Assembly (NCBI GenBank): GCA_027924645.1
Contig: BSBN01000187.1
Location: forward strand, 18,866,001 to 18,930,000
Reading direction: 5' to 3'
DNA length: 64,000 nt
DNA from: Cunninghamia lanceolata
Lineage: Eukaryota > Streptophyta > Pinopsida > Cupressales > Cupressaceae
A model generated the notes under the pieces. It ran no database searches and had not been told where the DNA came from. It saw only the letters and a list, made by a program, of their open reading frames with translations. This document shows, piece by piece, positions 10,882-24,303 of this stretch. How positions within the stretch are numbered: the first letter of the stretch is position 1; each line of letters starts with the position of its first letter. Position numbers and translations under genes: made by a program.

Positions 10882-12294
10882 GTGATTGGAACCAAATGGG
10901 TCTTCCGAAACAAATTGAATGAAGTTGATGAAGTAATCAGAAATAAAGCCAGATTGGTCTGCAAGGGTTACTCTCAAATAGAAGGAGTTGATTTTGAAGA
11001 AACTTTTGCTCTGGTGGCAAGAATTAAAGCAGTCAGACTATTTCTTACTTTTGTTGCCTTCAAGGACTTCAAAGTATATCAGATGGATGTCAAGTCTGCC
11101 TTTCTAAATGGAGACTTGGAAGAAGAAGTATACATTGAGCAACCAGATGGATTTCAATTGTTTGATCATGGTGATATGGTATGCAAGTTGAAGAAAGCAC
11201 TGTATAGACTGAAGCAAGCCCCAAGAGCCTGGTATGAAAGATTGGATAAGCATCTTTTGAAGATTGGTTTCAACAAAGGTACTGCTGACAGTAATTTGTA
11301 TTTCAAAATTGATCATGGAAATATCTTGATTGTTGAAGTGTTTGTTGATGATATCATTTTTGGAGGAAGAGATAGTATGTGTAAAACTTTTGCAAATCAA
11401 ATGAAAAGTGAATTTGAGATGTCCATGCTTGGGGAAATGAATTTCTTCTTGGGTCTACAAATCACTCAAACAAAGAAAGGAATCTTCATTTCTCAGACTA
11501 AATATGTGAAAGAATTGTTGAAGAAATTTGGGATGGAAGATTCAAAACCAATGAGTACTCCCATGGCAACTGGATGTAAATTGAGCAAAGATGATGACTC
11601 TCCTAAGGCTGATCAGAAAAAGTACAGGTCAATGATTGGAGGATTATTGTATCTAACTCAAACTAGACCTGACATTATGAATGTTGTTGGTCTTGTTGCT
11701 AAATTCCAAGTTGATCATAGAGAATCTCACGTCATAGCAATCAAGAGGATTTTTAGATATCTAAAAGGAACAGTTGAGTATGGATTGTGGTATCCCAAAT
11801 ATCATGATTTTTCTCTTCATGCATATACAGATGCGGATTGGGCAGGAGATGTGGATGACCAGAAGAGTACCAGTGGTGGAGCATTCTTTTTGGGGAAGAG
11901 ATTGGTTTCTTGGATGAGAAAGAAACAAGAGGCAATATCTCTATCCACTGCAGAAGCAGAATATATTGCAGCTGCAGGTAGTGGCACTCAAGTTTTGTGG
12001 ATGAAGCAAATGCTAAGAGACATAAGAGTGGAGTATGAGAAGCCTATCACAATCTTCTGTGATAATTCAAGTACAATAAATATATCTAAGAATCTGGTGT
12101 TGCATTCAAAGACTAAGCATATATCCATCAAGTTTCAATTTTTGAGAGAGAAAGTGAACAAGAACGAAGTCACATTGGAGTTTGTGCCTTCCAAGGATCA
12201 GATTGCAGATATCCTTACTAAACTTTTGCCTAAGGACTCTTTTGAGTATCTTAGGGAGAAGTTAGGGGTTATTACCCCTCTGATGATGAACTAA
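10882..12294 (+). CDS. copia reverse transcriptase-RNase H, open 470-codon segment
   Basis: The longest open frame in the window. It opens inside the RVT_2 domain ([10 protein letters not shown]), with [18 protein letters not shown] at about 11102-11154 and the catalytic box FVDDIIFGG near 11341; the usual first residue of YVDD is Phe here, a conservative change, and both aspartates are kept. The RNase H domain follows with TDADWAGD (about 11827), [10 protein letters not shown] (about 11944) and FCDNSS (about 12056), and ends with the common DILTKLLPK near 12208. It is really the 3' part of one polyprotein: upstream stops and a frameshift separate it from gag, so the ATG used here is only an internal methionine. 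The fold's active residues look preserved, but expression as a functional enzyme is unlikely. Confidence 0.9.
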   Translation: MIGTKWVFRNKLNEVDEVIRNKARLVCKGYSQIEGVDFEETFALVARIKAVRLFLTFVAFKDFKVYQMDVKSAFLNGDLEEEVYIEQPDGFQLFDHGDMVCKLKKALYRLKQAPRAWYERLDKHLLKIGFNKGTADSNLYFKIDHGNILIVEVFVDDIIFGGRDSMCKTFANQMKSEFEMSMLGEMNFFLGLQITQTKKGIFISQTKYVKELLKKFGMEDSKPMSTPMATGCKLSKDDDSPKADQKKYRSMIGGLLYLTQTRPDIMNVVGLVAKFQVDHRESHVIAIKRIFRYLKGTVEYGLWYPKYHDFSLHAYTDADWAGDVDDQKSTSGGAFFLGKRLVSWMRKKQEAISLSTAEAEYIAAAGSGTQVLWMKQMLRDIRVEYEKPITIFCDNSSTINISKNLVLHSKTKHISIKFQFLREKVNKNEVTLEFVPSKDQIADILTKLLPKDSFEYLREKLGVITPLMMN

Positions 12295-12626
12295 GGTGCA
12301 CTAATGTGCATCAGTCCGGTGGATATCACAGTCATATCTTGTGGTCCGGATTGATGATGGGGAGCTGCTACTCAAGGGAAGCAGCTGGCATGATTCTGAA
12401 GTGTTGGAGTTGCAAGTATGTGCCCTTTGCCATTGATGTCAAAGGGGGAGAGAAGACATGTGAAAGACAAGTGGTTGCTGATCAAAGGGGGAGTAGTAAA
12501 GGAAGAGAAGACATGTGAATGGTTGTTGGTGATAGGGGGATTTGTGTCAATAAAGCAAAGTTCTTGTCTTGATGGTCAAAACAATTTTTCACATCATATG
12601 TTTCCATCAATGACAAAGGGGGAGAT
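12295..12626 (+). other. 3' untranslated region with repeated polypurine tracts
   Basis: Non-coding stretch between the RNase H stop and the 3' LTR. CAAAGGGGGAG occurs near 12436, near 12484 and at 12614-12624; the last copy directly precedes the 3' LTR and is the working PPT. GAGAAGACATGTGAA also appears twice (about 12451 and 12507), so the PPT region has been locally duplicated. Confidence 0.75.
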
Positions 12627-13949
12627 TGTTGCAAGTATGGGCCTAACTAGTATTGTCATTGATGTCAACATACTCCTGTTGCATTAATTATAAGGATTGG
12701 ATGAACTACTTGCTGAGGATTAGTCATATCAGGAATAGAGAAGAACAGTGAGACAGTAAGGTAAAGATCCAAGATAAGATGAAGATTAGAGGATGCGCTT
12801 CAAAGGGTTTGTAGATATGTGTGTTGAGATGATCCAGAAAAGATTTTAGAGGTCTGCATGAAGATCTGAAGAAGTTATGGCCACTTAAGTAAAACCAGTT
12901 CTTGCAAGTGTTTAGAGGTGACAGAGTGATACAGATAGGTCCGGTGAGATCCAGAAATGCAATATCCTATTCTACAGATTTGGTGGAGTGTTTAGGAAGT
13001 CCATGTGAAGTGAAAACTCAATTGGTTTGTGGTTTGGAGGTTCGCAAGCATCTATTCCATTGTGACAGTGATGATAGACTATGTTCTTGAGGTTCTAGAT
13101 GAAGGAGATAAGGATTCTAGTAAGCAGATGTAGTGTGGATGTTCTTGGTGATTTAGGAAAGATTGTGGTGGTCTTTAGATCATGTCCAGTTCATGTTGGT
13201 GGTCCACATTGGAGTTTGAGCTCGCAATTGAAGAATAACTTCTGGATGATGATGTTCTTCCTAACTCTGGCCGACTGGATGAGTTACACATCCTACAAAT
13301 GAAGATTGAAGTCTCAGATCTGTGTGGCTGACAGTGTGTTAATCTGTGTGAAGTCTTTTTGTAATAAGTCATTTTGTACTTATGTATTTGCTCTGTAATG
13401 TTTGTCAACTTAGATGATCATTCCTAAGTCGATGTCTTGTATAAATAAGGAGTTGTAAAGTCATTTCAAAGTGTATCTTGTGGAGATGAGAGTGTGGTAG
13501 TGAGGAGGAGAGCGAAAGGCAGAGCAAAAGTATTGGGTTTAAATGGAACTGACTCAAGCATGGTGAAGATGCTATTTTCTAGTTCAAGTATGTGATACTT
13601 ATTATGTTGTAGACAGTGTGTCTCTTGTAGGAAATGGGCCTCTTGTGAGCAGTGTGCTCAAGCAATGAGCCCTAATTAGCATGTGCCATTTTGTTCTTTC
13701 TATTCTTCAATAGAGAATATAATCTTGGGTTAATCACCTCATGGTTTTTCCCTTAACCATGTTTTCCACATCAAAATCTTGGTGTCTTATGTGTTGATGT
13801 ATTTTTGCTCTTGATTTAATGCATTATCTGTCATGATTGATTTATTATTATGTTGTTGAATTACAAAGTGGATTTAAGTGTTTAATTGGAAGAAAGTTTT
13901 TGACAACTGATTCCACCCCCCCTCTCAGTTGTCTGTCCTGAATCTAACA
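12627..13949 (+). repeat. 3' LTR of the complete copia element
   Basis: 1,323 bp, TGTTGCAAGTATGGG to ATCTAACA, followed by the TATCT duplication at 13950-13954. Compared with the 5' LTR it lacks about 41 bp between CATCCTACA and AATGAAGATTG, near 13300. TATA box at 13440. Confidence 0.93.
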
Positions 13950-13954
13950 TATCT

Positions 13955-15100
13955 ACCTACTCTATCTACCTCTTTCATGTAATCCCTTACCAACATCTAT
14001 GAGCATAATGACATTTGACATGGTCCATGTGACAACATCCATCTCTAGTGGGACTATCACCTTTCATGGAACTAGACACTTGAGTTCCTCCTATCCAAAT
14101 ATCCCATCAAAAAAGTCAAAAAAAAATAGTAAAGAGAAATCCCTTCGTCCAATGGTGAAAACCTGGTAAACAAGCGCCTTGGATAAGTACCATGATGAAA
14201 ACCTAGCAAATAGGCATCATGTGTAGGTTGATCTTCTATGTCACTTACACTTGGGGGCACAATGTCTCATCTATCCAACGTATCATATCATACCATTTCC
14301 ATCCTACCTACCATCTTTAGCCATCATACATACCTATTATATTAAGTTCATTCATCCTCCTTTCCTCCTTTTGATCTTGATGAAGACATAGGGGCAAAAT
14401 GTTGAAACATGTTTTTGGGTATCTCTTGACATACCTCATCCTTTCCAATCCAATCTTATCACCATCCTATTGTTATAGGCTTTGTCATGAAAAATCATTA
14501 AGCATTACACCTAGAATGGGGCATGTTATTCCTATGCGACATAGTCTTTGGAGATCACATCCTTGCCCTCTCATGCGTACATACATCCCATCCACTATCA
14601 CCTATCCTTTTATCTATCCATTCATCATGAGCTTTACATGGCCTATTCTTTTATCCATTCACCTACCATGGGCCTTCCATTTCATCCATTATCGTCCATT
14701 CATTTATCCAATCCTACCTCGATCATTGCGCCTAGACTTGGTTTTCCCTTGTCATTGGTATCTAACATAAAGGTTACCTAAATTGTCATCCAATACCATC
14801 CCAAAACATTCCAAAAATCTAAAAAAATCAAATATCCAACATACAAAAACCCAAGCAATAAAATTTCATCCAATCATCAAATTCAATCGAAATCAAAATC
14901 CAATTATCAATCACATTAATCAAATCAGGCCAATCAATCAATCAAAATCACATCAATCAAATCCATATCACCCCATCAATAACATTATATATCATCAAAC
15001 ATACAATCAATCCATAACCCGATCAATCCATCCACCTTCATCATCACCACCAATAAAACACAAATCAAAACTACATCTCATTCTCTATCATTAAATGCCT
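13955..15100 (+). other. Continuation of the older relic; possible PPT and LTR start near 14390
   Basis: This is the right flank of the TATCT insertion and continues the C/A-rich relic at 5955-6738. GATGAAAACC-type repeats occur near 14150-14205. ATAGGGGCAAAA followed by TGTTGAAACATG at 14400 resembles a polypurine tract and LTR start, but no second LTR was found to confirm it. After 14780 the sequence becomes AATCAAATC-rich. The short open frames here are compositionally biased and not convincing. Confidence 0.3.
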
Positions 15101-15637
15101 TGATCTCGTGGATAAAGTAAATACCTTAATTTATTCAAACTATATAAAATATTATATGGGTAGAAAGCTAAAATGTAGCTTGACATTCTTGTGGTGATTT
15201 CAAAGCTAATGAGGATAAAGTTTGAATATGTTATTTTATGTTGAAAACATGGATTTGAGAGCCAAAATGGAGGTCCAGTCCTAATGGGCGAGATTTTTAT
15301 AAATTTGAATTATAGTGTGCATAATGGGCAAGTGTTATTTAAAGCACAAAAAAGAATTGAAAGTTCAATATAATGTGTATGTGTTATGGATTGGTAAATG
15401 TCAACTCATAATGCTTAAGTGTTAAGGCTCAGTCACATTTGACAAAACATAGCTAAAAATGCACTTTTGGCCACTTTTTTGTCCCCTATTTCCATACACA
15501 TACCCACCATTAGCTTGCATGCAAAAGGTCTCAAGTTGTATGTCTAAGACTCATATTTAATATCATCCTAGATCATTTTGATCGTTGAAGGAGATCATCA
15601 ATTATTATTTGCTTATGTTTTTTACTCGATCATAGAA

Positions 15638-15640
<3 letters not shown>

Positions 15641-15671
<31 letters not shown>

Positions 15672-15686
15672 AGGAGGAGGAGGAGG
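15641..15686. repeat. (TC)n microsatellite followed by (GGA)n
   Basis: About 14 TC units (15641-15669) run straight into a GGA run (15670-15686), giving a pyrimidine tract next to a purine tract on the same strand. Simple-sequence repeat; no gene nearby. Confidence 0.95.
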
Positions 15687-16730
15687 CAAAATTCAGCAAT
15701 GGATAGAACCATGTAAAAAAAAATCCAAGGATAGAATTGCAACCACGGGCTAGCCCCTAACCTTTGAAATCTGAAAATGCATCTCTCACAAGTCTTTGAT
15801 CATTAATCTAGTTTCTAATACCAATTTCCCATCACAATATCTTAACCATTCAAAACTATCAAAAATGACATCATGCTCTAAACCAGTTAAATTTTCTATT
15901 TTCATCTCAATCATTTCAATTATCTCTATCTCAATTTACTAAATCTATATTAACATATTTTTCATTCTCAACTCCTTTGTAAAACTTAGTCTAATTTAAA
16001 TTTGTCCATTAAATTCCTTTACATAAGATCGTTTTTTTTCCCTATAGAAACATAAACTACCTGCAATGCCAAAGAGAACCATTCAACTATTTTTTCACTT
16101 ACTGTTTTTTTATAATACCACATGCAGGGCGACTCTATATGTAGATTCCAACATCCAGATGAGGAAAACCTATAAAAGGATGAATCCATTGAGACAAACA
16201 CAAAAAAGTGCTTTTCATTACCCATTATAATTCCAATCTTCCAAGAAAACAAAACGAAAATAGGATCCAAGCGATTCTCACAAGCAAATCTATCATTCCA
16301 TTCTTCAACGTTTACTCTTCGCGAACTACGAATTTTTCTGTTATACATCCTTGGCCACTGTAAGAAACAATCCAATATGTTTTTTTATCATTTCTATTGA
16401 TCTTCCAAATGGTGAAATATGTGTCGTATGTCTGTCAAAAGCTTTTTTGGATCAATAGTTTACTGTAATTGATATGATGATTTAAGTTGTTTGTTTTTTC
16501 TTAAATGGTGTGACTGCTGCCAATATTTTACTGAATAAATTTAGGTGTGAGTGTTTTTTTTTAATTAGGATTATTTTTATAACCATTGGTTTTATTAATT
16601 TTATAAGAATAGTTCATAGTACATTTTTTATTTTTTAACAGAGATATTTTTTTTAAGAAACTTATGGTCCCTAATTATTAAAAACTATAATATTATATCT
16701 CAATATTATAAATTAAAAAATATATCTATA

Positions 16731-16978
16731 ATATGCTGAGAGATATTTTTTCTTTCATAGTTTTTTATGATTTTTTCACCTTTTCAACTGTTTTCAATTT
16801 CTTTTGGTTTTTATTTTTGATTTTTTTCAATTTGTTTTTTTAGATAGTTTTTTTGTATTTTCTCACTTTTTTCCTTCAACTCTTTCCAATTTCTTTTTTT
16901 CTTTTTTTCTTTTTTTTTTTTAATTTTTAATTTTATTTTTTTATATATATTTACACGGAAAATGAGTGCTCTCATCAC
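16731..16978 (+). repeat. T-rich dispersed repeat, copy 1
   Basis: A polypyrimidine block with TTTTCAATT and TTTTTGGTTTTTATTTTT words ends in TATATATTTACACGGAAAATGAGTGCTCTCAT. The same layout and closing motif recur at 18690-19090, so the two are probably copies of one element. Family unknown. Confidence 0.55.
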
Positions 16979-18689
16979 CTTTCGGCATAATTTTAAAAAA
17001 ATCCCTTTAAAATTTACCTCAAATTTAATCTAAAATTCTGAAATCCCTTATAAGGTTCTTTTTTTTGGTTTTTTGGAAGATAAATATGTTGAACCTTTTT
17101 TTTTTTTACCAATTGTCATCAACCACCTTGAGCTTATTATCAAGGATTGACGGTATATTTTGATTTGTACAATCAGCAATTTTATACCTTAATTTTGCAT
17201 TTCTTGAATTTATATGTGCCAATTTTGAGTAACACTTAAATTTTTGTGTTGATCACTACTTAAACCTAATATTTTAGGGCCTTATCATCAGATATGGTGT
17301 CATATTAGCTTATTTTCATTTAGTTGTCATAAAATACAAAGAAAAATAGTTAGTATACTAGTGCATTAAGACATGTTTTTTTGTGTACCCCTGTGACATC
17401 ATATGATTTGTTTTTATGTGACTTGTTCTAAAGTGTAAAGTGTTTGTTACAATTAATTATTAGAAATGAGAGTCACAACTAATAAGGCTATAGTGAATAA
17501 AGAAATAATGTTTTAATGTCCCAATCCATCCCTAGCCCCTCAATTAAATTTAAGAATAATCAATTAGCTTGGTTTAGAGATTTGTTTTATGTGACTTGTT
17601 CAAAAGTTTGAACATTACAATTAATTATTAGCTTGGTTTATAGATTTACCACCCTACTATGTAATTTAATTTATGAACTTAATACTGTAACCAATAAATC
17701 TTAACAAAATTAAGAGGTGCTTGTATGTTAAGGTGATGTCACAATGGAAGTGGCCCTCTTACTAACATAATGGTTGATTGGTTGTTGATGAGTATTTGTT
17801 CAGCCTCCCCTATCCTATTTTGGGACTAAAAAACCTTAAAAAATCCCCCTCCTACAAGTCTATAACTAAAAAAATCATATCTACATCCTCAAACTATTCT
17901 AACATTAGTTAGAAAGTTTGGTGTGCAACAATATATATCTAATCCAATATACCATAATTCTAATATCAATGGGGATGATATATATACTTCCTCCACCTTC
18001 CCTTTCCTCATTTATAAATGAAAAAAAATCATTATATTATTATTTTTTATATGTATAGATTTCTAAACAAAATTGTTGTTAAAACAAATTAAAAAGAATT
18101 AAAATATTTTTATGTTAAGTGGTTTCTTTTCCTTGTAGATTATTAGAGGATAGTAATGTTAAAGTCAACAATTATAATAATAAACATAAATCACATGATA
18201 ATGAATATAAGTTAAATTTAAAAAATTATGAGTAAGTGTTTTATTACTAATTAAGAAATAATAAACTTATTTTTAAAAAAAGGTAGGTGGAAAAAAGTCA
18301 CGATCCAATAGTTCAAATGGGGACAAATCTAGACAAAATAAATAAATAGGCTGCTACACAACAAATTCTATAGCATCATTATAAGATTTATTTATTAAAT
18401 ATAAATAATATAATTAAATATTTATTTAAATTCAACATCCCATACTAATAATGTTGGAGTTCCTTATTAATGGAACAATGACTCCAAATAAACCATTATC
18501 ATTAATTTTGATTTTTTGATACATTAATACAATATTAATTGTTGCTTTATTGAATGTCATCTAAAGATTGTAAACTTTAATCTATAAATTGAGGTGTAAT
18601 CAAGTACATGTATACATACTCCAGTATGTCTTGCTTTCATTAAGGACTATAAGGTTAATAATAACTAGTTTATTTATATTTAAAAATAT

Positions 18690-19090
18690 ATATTAAAGTT
18701 TTTTCCTTTCCAATTTATTTTTTGGTTTTTATTTTTTAATTTAAAAAAAAATATGCATAGTATGCGAGACATATCTTCTAAGGTTATGTACTTGCTATTT
18801 GTGTTTTCAGTAGCCTTTGTGACTTTTTTCAATTGTTTGCAAATTTGTGTTTTCATGGCTTTTGTGACTTTTTTCAATTGTTTCCATATTCTTTTTTTAT
18901 TTTTATTTTTTATTTTTTTAATTTGTTTTTTTGTTCCATTTTTTTTATTTTCTCCACCTTTATATTCTTCATGGTTTTTATTTTTTATTTTTTCCAATTT
19001 CTTTTTTCATTTTTATTTTTTATTTTTTCTAATTTCTTTTTTGGTTTTTTTTCTATATATTTACACAGAAAAAAGGAGTGCTCTCATTGA
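18690..19090 (+). repeat. T-rich dispersed repeat, copy 2, with a 46-bp tandem duplication
   Basis: Ends in TATATATTTACACAGAAAA and GAGTGCTCTCAT like the copy at 16731-16978. Inside it a 46-bp unit (GTGTTTTCA...TTTTTTCAATTGTTT) is present twice at 18801-18886. Family unknown. Confidence 0.55.
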
Positions 19091-19170
19091 AGGAAGTTGT
19101 TTGTCATTGATGTCAAAAGGAGTGTAGTTGTTTTGCCTTCATGAGGTTCGGTATGTTGTCAGAGTGTTAT

Positions 19171-19258
19171 GATGGTGAGATGTTGTTGTGACAGTATTGA
19201 TGGAGTTGATGATTGATGGTGAGATGTTGTTGTGACAGTATTGATGGAGTTGATGATG
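19171..19258 (+). repeat. 44-bp direct tandem duplication
   Basis: Two essentially identical 44-bp units beginning GATGGTGAGATG, at 19171 and 19215. They lie just upstream of the TGTAACGCCCC block. Confidence 0.9.
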
Positions 19259-19282
19259 TATGTTTTCATTGCAGACAAATGG

Positions 19283-22200
19283 TGTAACGCCCCGCCATGA
19301 AAACCTTGGAAAATGACACATCTATGCTATGCAAAGTGGAATAAATTTTTTTTGTATAAGATAACAAGGTAATGTTTAGCAATTTAATACACATCATTAA
19401 CTAACCACTTGTCTTCCAAGGTCCCATGGTTGCATTACTTGACAAATTAGTCAATATAGTTTACATGCATTACAACTAACATCAGCAAAACATTCTAAAT
19501 CTATTACACTAATGATTATATCCATACATCTCCATGACGTCAATTAGATAATCCATTTGATCAAGATTACATGCACCTTTTTCCCAGTCTATACAAATGA
19601 GTACATCATTATGTAATTTACATCATCACTATTCTGATTACATTTGAATACATACAATCTGAATCAACTGATACACAGGCTAGTACATGAGCATAATAAG
19701 TGTCTTCGTAAATAGATACAAGATCTAATGTCTGATACACAAGGAGTGTCCCCTCTGGCTTACAAGTGATGGCAAAGGAAAAAACCAATGGATAAAGCTC
19801 TTCCACCCGACCATGTGGAACCCTGAGGTCCACCCCCCGAGCTAGGAGTTAACATAAGGTTCCCACTACAACATACGGTCAAGTAGCTAGTAGGCTATGA
19901 GACAACACATGACCATCACAAGTCACCATCACAAACATCACAACAGTACTTCTAGAGGCAACACTTAGCAAATGGGGAGAGTACAACTAGGGAGTGCTAG
20001 GCTGTAGTAAGGAGAGTGTCATCGCATGGTCCTAACATGGGTTACCCAGGCAATCTCTCTCTAGACACCGGCCCCATAGGATGACGCATGTGGAATCAAC
20101 CTTCCTTTCGTGATGACAAGGAAGTAGATTTGCCAATCTCAGCCTTCTCCCCTCATCCTTAGTCTGAACTAGCACTACAGGCATGAGTGAGGAACAAAAA
20201 ATCTTATTATCTTGTTAGTGTGAAAACTACCCAACCCCTAGGTATTTTATTATGTTATCACTGAATTACCAACTCCCAGTGGGTTACCCTGGCTAGCCAC
20301 TTGGCACCGGCCCCCACATTGGAAGCCACTCCCTTACCTACAACTAGAAAACCCTACACAACAAGCATAGCAAGACATCACAACAACGAGGGTACAGGAA
20401 CCATGCAAGGCATTAATCATCTTGCATAACAACTATCCTTATATAACAATACAAAGCATTAACCCTCCATAACATAATTATAAGGGCAGGACTCCTAGAC
20501 CATTGCCCATAATAACACATATTCATTACAACTCTAAGATTTCCTTGTCACCCTGTTCCATATCTTACCACAAAACTAGATACAAGACTAGTACAACCAG
20601 TTGGATGACAATACAACCACAAGAAGTGCATCTATCATTCATTTGTCATTTAGCCCATACATAACTAGGGACGACAAGACTTCTTATAACATCATGATCT
20701 CAAGACATCTAACAACACAACACATGAAATCAAGACATCCCAAGCTAAGCCTCTAGAACTCTAGCCACACGGGAAGATACGCAATCAAAGACTATAAGAA
20801 CAGTTTTATGACCCGCAGATTGAATTAACATATTACGAGTATCAATTATACTTATGATCAAATTATGCCTTCTTACAACTAATTCCACTATAGCAATTTG
20901 CACTTGACTAAGTTATTCTGATAGTATATTAACGTTAAAATGTAACTTATCATCCGATTGGATTCTTATTACGGAATAAATCTATAATTACAATAAAGTT
21001 AACTATATGCGAATGCTTATTAAAATTATTACTTAATTGGTTTGCAAAGATACAAATATTGTTACCCTACTACATGCAAATGCTTATTAACATAATTACT
21101 TAATTGGTTTTCGAGGATACAAATATCATTACCCTACTGCTTGTTAACATAATCACTTAATTGGTTTACCAAATACAAATATCATTGCCCTAACTAAATT
21201 AAACCAGTATTGTCATTGTTATAAAACAAACAAATTAAATGATTACATTGTAATCTAAACCCAACTCTTAAATTAGATAATTACATTGTAATCTAAATCC
21301 AACTCTTAAATTAAATAATTACGTTGTAATCTAACTCCAACTCTAAAATTAAATAATTACAATTTAACCCGTAAGAACTCTTTTGTTTTTCACCAAGGGA
21401 CTTTACTCAAAAATTCCTTAAGTAATTTCCAATACCTTAATAACTCGATGCAACAATTATTTTTCATCCAAGGCCATTAAATATTTTACGTTAGACTTCT
21501 AATTACAAATCTACTATAATTAAATAATCGAATTAATAAAATTGTGTCAACCAAATACCATGACAAGTCAATCAATTACTAATTTTAATTCTGTGACCTT
21601 TACTAAAAAAAACTATCAAATTCATTCATATGGGGCGATCTATATAACACCTTACCAAAACTAATTACTTAAATACTACAGGCTGCCTAATAACTATACT
21701 AACAACAGTACTCTAATCATAATTATCCATCATCAAATCCCTAATTGCGAATTATTGAGGAACCCTAATTGAAATTATTAAGGGAAGCCCCTAAGTTAAT
21801 CATAAACATCCACTACTCATCTCCATCTCAGAGCAATATGTAGAGCAGCAGTTGGGGAATGTGATGAGTGCTGGATATGTACAAAATAGGTTTGGAGAAT
21901 GACCCACAACTACAGGTCAGCGTCAGGCATTATTACAGTTGCAAGATCTAAACAAAGAATGAATCAATTTTAAAGGCGCGCACATCTGAAGATTGGAAGC
22001 CAACTTCCACACCTCCTGCCAACGTCGATGGTCACTTCAGAGTAGCGAAAGGCATCCATCGATGCATAACAAAAAAGGCAACACTTCCAGATATAGAATG
22101 AAGCTATAAGGAACTTTCAGACAATGGCAATAAGCGGAAGATAAGGATATATAAAAAAAACTATTGGGCAAGGCAAGGAGCCGATCCAACTCGTGGCAAA

Positions 22201-24303
22201 TAGAGAATGAGCATAGCAGGTGGAGAATAAGCAGTTTCCATTCACATAATTAGAAACTTTCAATAACATAAAAGTTGCCGGTTATGACAGCGAACTCACA
22301 ACCAAAGGAAAATAAGTCTTTCAACTAAATACGGATATGATTACATAATCTTGCAAAGATATCTCATCTTGTTGGAGACGCATCTATGATGATCCTGCAT
22401 GATTTCTGAATAGGTCACTCACCCTCAGGAATGAACAGAACTGACGACCTCATGATTGGGAAGACACTTGACAATAAAATATCCAAAGAAGAATAAGAAT
22501 AGGTTCAGCTTGGGTGTAAGATGGTTCACAGAGATAAGGGAAATCCAGATTATAGTTCAATCAGATTCAACTCAGGAAAAGAGAGCACATGCTGCGCGAT
22601 CTGACCAAGAGGTAGCAACGTTCACACAGCAACGGAAGATCCTGACGTTGGTAGGGCCAACTCAGTTCTAGGGAAAGATTGATAAAATTTTCCCATACAA
22701 TGAAGTTTTGTGGTGACAGGAAGCAGTAGCACTCATGGCTGGTGTTACCCAAAGTTTGCACTAACAAGGCCATACCTCTAAAGTCACAAGGTTTCCCCAG
22801 AGCAAAACGACAGGTAAGAAGGAGTTGGGTTCCCTCAATAAGCAGATGATTTCCAGACAAAATAGTTTGAGAGGAACCCACAGATACAGGTGGCTACTGA
22901 GCGATGCTCATGACAATGGAAGGTACAACAAGATGACGAACACCAAAAAAACCTATATACAAAGGGCTTAATGGATGGCATTAAACATCTGGAAGCAATC
23001 TATGAGGACAAATCACAGTACTACCTTAACAACTAAATTTCCAACTTTAATTCTACACTCCAATTAACCTTATTAGAATCAATGATGAATCTGCAAATGT
23101 AATTATTAATCTGTGAAAAAGATAAAGTACCCAGTTAAAATGTTCAAGAGTTGCCCTGTTGATTCCTATAACTGCTTTCTCCTCCTCCAATTTCTTCTGA
23201 CCTCCTAAAACCAGGACTCACTTCCCCCTCGGATAAATGTAGGAGACATGCCTACCTTTTCAACCACCCACTTTCTTGAAACAAGGATTGAGCTCCTTGG
23301 GTAAATGCAGGAGGCATGGCTCTCCATTTTTGCACAGCCCACATTTTTGAGAAGTTCAAAATTAATTATTTCCAAGGACTCCCAATTCCTCAATTTTACC
23401 AATGACGGCACCTGATGTAAATTTGCATATCTCCAAATATGACAACCCTAATTTTTAAACCAAAAAAAATGTTAGTGAGATTATATTTAATAATGTACCT
23501 AAATAATCATAGTGATGGAAATAACAAACCCATGGGTCATCGGATAATAATTATTTTTTATCCGTAGAGAAGCAATTTTATTAATTCTTGACTAAATATA
23601 ATTTCTTTTTTTATAACAAATATCTATTCAATAAAGAACTAATTAAACTCATCATGATCCAATATAAATTTAATAGGTTTGGCCAGATCTCTCCCTCCAA
23701 GACATAGTCATTTTACCCTTAACAATACTATTTTACCATTAAAATATCCGTAAACCAAATTTACCACACTATTACTTTAGTTTAGATTTATTTTATCAAT
23801 GTTAGAGATGTTTATTCATTTTCACATATGCATTTATTTTCTGTTTAATTTTAATCCATTACAATTTGTAATTTAACATTTCGTTAAATCATTTATCTAG
23901 TTTAATTTATTTATTTACCAATTATCAATAATTAAATTATTTATAATTAATAAACCACACACATAATCCCCTAGCAATGTTTATTTAATTTAAGCTTAAA
24001 TTTAACTTTATTTAAATAAAATATTAATCATGCATGGATTGACACTCAAATTGGATATACCCTAATTTACAAGGTGATACCTGACCAAAGTGAAGCCACA
24101 AGACATAACGACAAATGACGACAACGGTCCATTGACGGTGACGACAGGGTACAACACTGAAAGCTCATCCTCCTTGAGGATGTTGACTAATTAGGGGAAC
24201 CTCATGTCAACTCCAATCCACAATTCCATTGGCTAGGACACGCTCAGACCTGGTAATTCAGGTGGAGTCGATGGGTAAGTGCAGGAAGATGGGGGGCCAA
24301 AAA
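19283..24303 (+). repeat. LTR-like repeat block beginning TGTAACGCCCC
   Basis: TGTAACGCCCCG at 19283 is a typical opening of plant Ty3/gypsy LTRs. The block ends with CCTGGTAATTCAGG (about 24249-24262), loosely like an initiator-Met PBS, and then GGGTAAGTGCAGGAAG...GGGGGGCC at 24273-24303. The same terminal module occurs inverted at 42373-42884, where the LTR-like start reads TGTAATGCCCC. Inside, GGGTTACCCNGG next to CACCGGCCCC occurs twice (about 20039 and 20281). Five kilobases is long for one LTR, and I found no partner copy in the same orientation, so the block may be several relics. No coding region recognised. Confidence 0.35.

Larger units (their letters stand above)
6739..13949 (+). 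mobile_element. Complete Ty1/copia LTR retrotransposon, 7.2 kb
   Basis: Two TG...CA LTRs (6739-8102 and 12627-13949), an initiator-Met PBS, gag-PR-INT-RT-RH in copia order, a polypurine tract, and a perfect TATCT duplication. The LTRs differ at roughly one base in eleven over their first 135 bases by eye, and the 3' LTR lacks about 41 bp present in the 5' LTR (5' copy near 7405-7450). The insertion is therefore old. Gag and integrase are broken; the RT-RNase H segment is still open. Confidence 0.95.
15101..19170. other. AT-rich intergenic DNA, no gene recognised
   Basis: Apart from the microsatellite and the T-rich repeats listed separately I see no coding region, RNA gene or element border. 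Long T and A runs dominate from 16400 to 16960 and again from 18690 to 19060. The 85- to 124-codon frames in the T-rich part are Phe-rich artefacts of TTT runs. Confidence 0.6.

Noticed and set aside
14399..14781. Plus-strand frames of 77 and 123 codons
   Set aside because: Rich in Pro, His, Ser and Ile from CATCCA-type sequence; overlapping in two frames with no domain.
15641..15686. TC/GGA tract as a CRISPR-like or regulatory array
   Set aside because: Plain microsatellite without spacers or adjacent gene.
18680..19127. Phe-rich plus-strand and Lys/Asn-rich minus-strand frames of 85-124 codons
   Set aside because: Produced by long T runs; composition explains them and there is no domain.
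22456..22881. Overlapping 71- and 104-codon frames on both strands
   Set aside because: No recognisable domain and they overlap each other inside the LTR-like block; not supported as genes.
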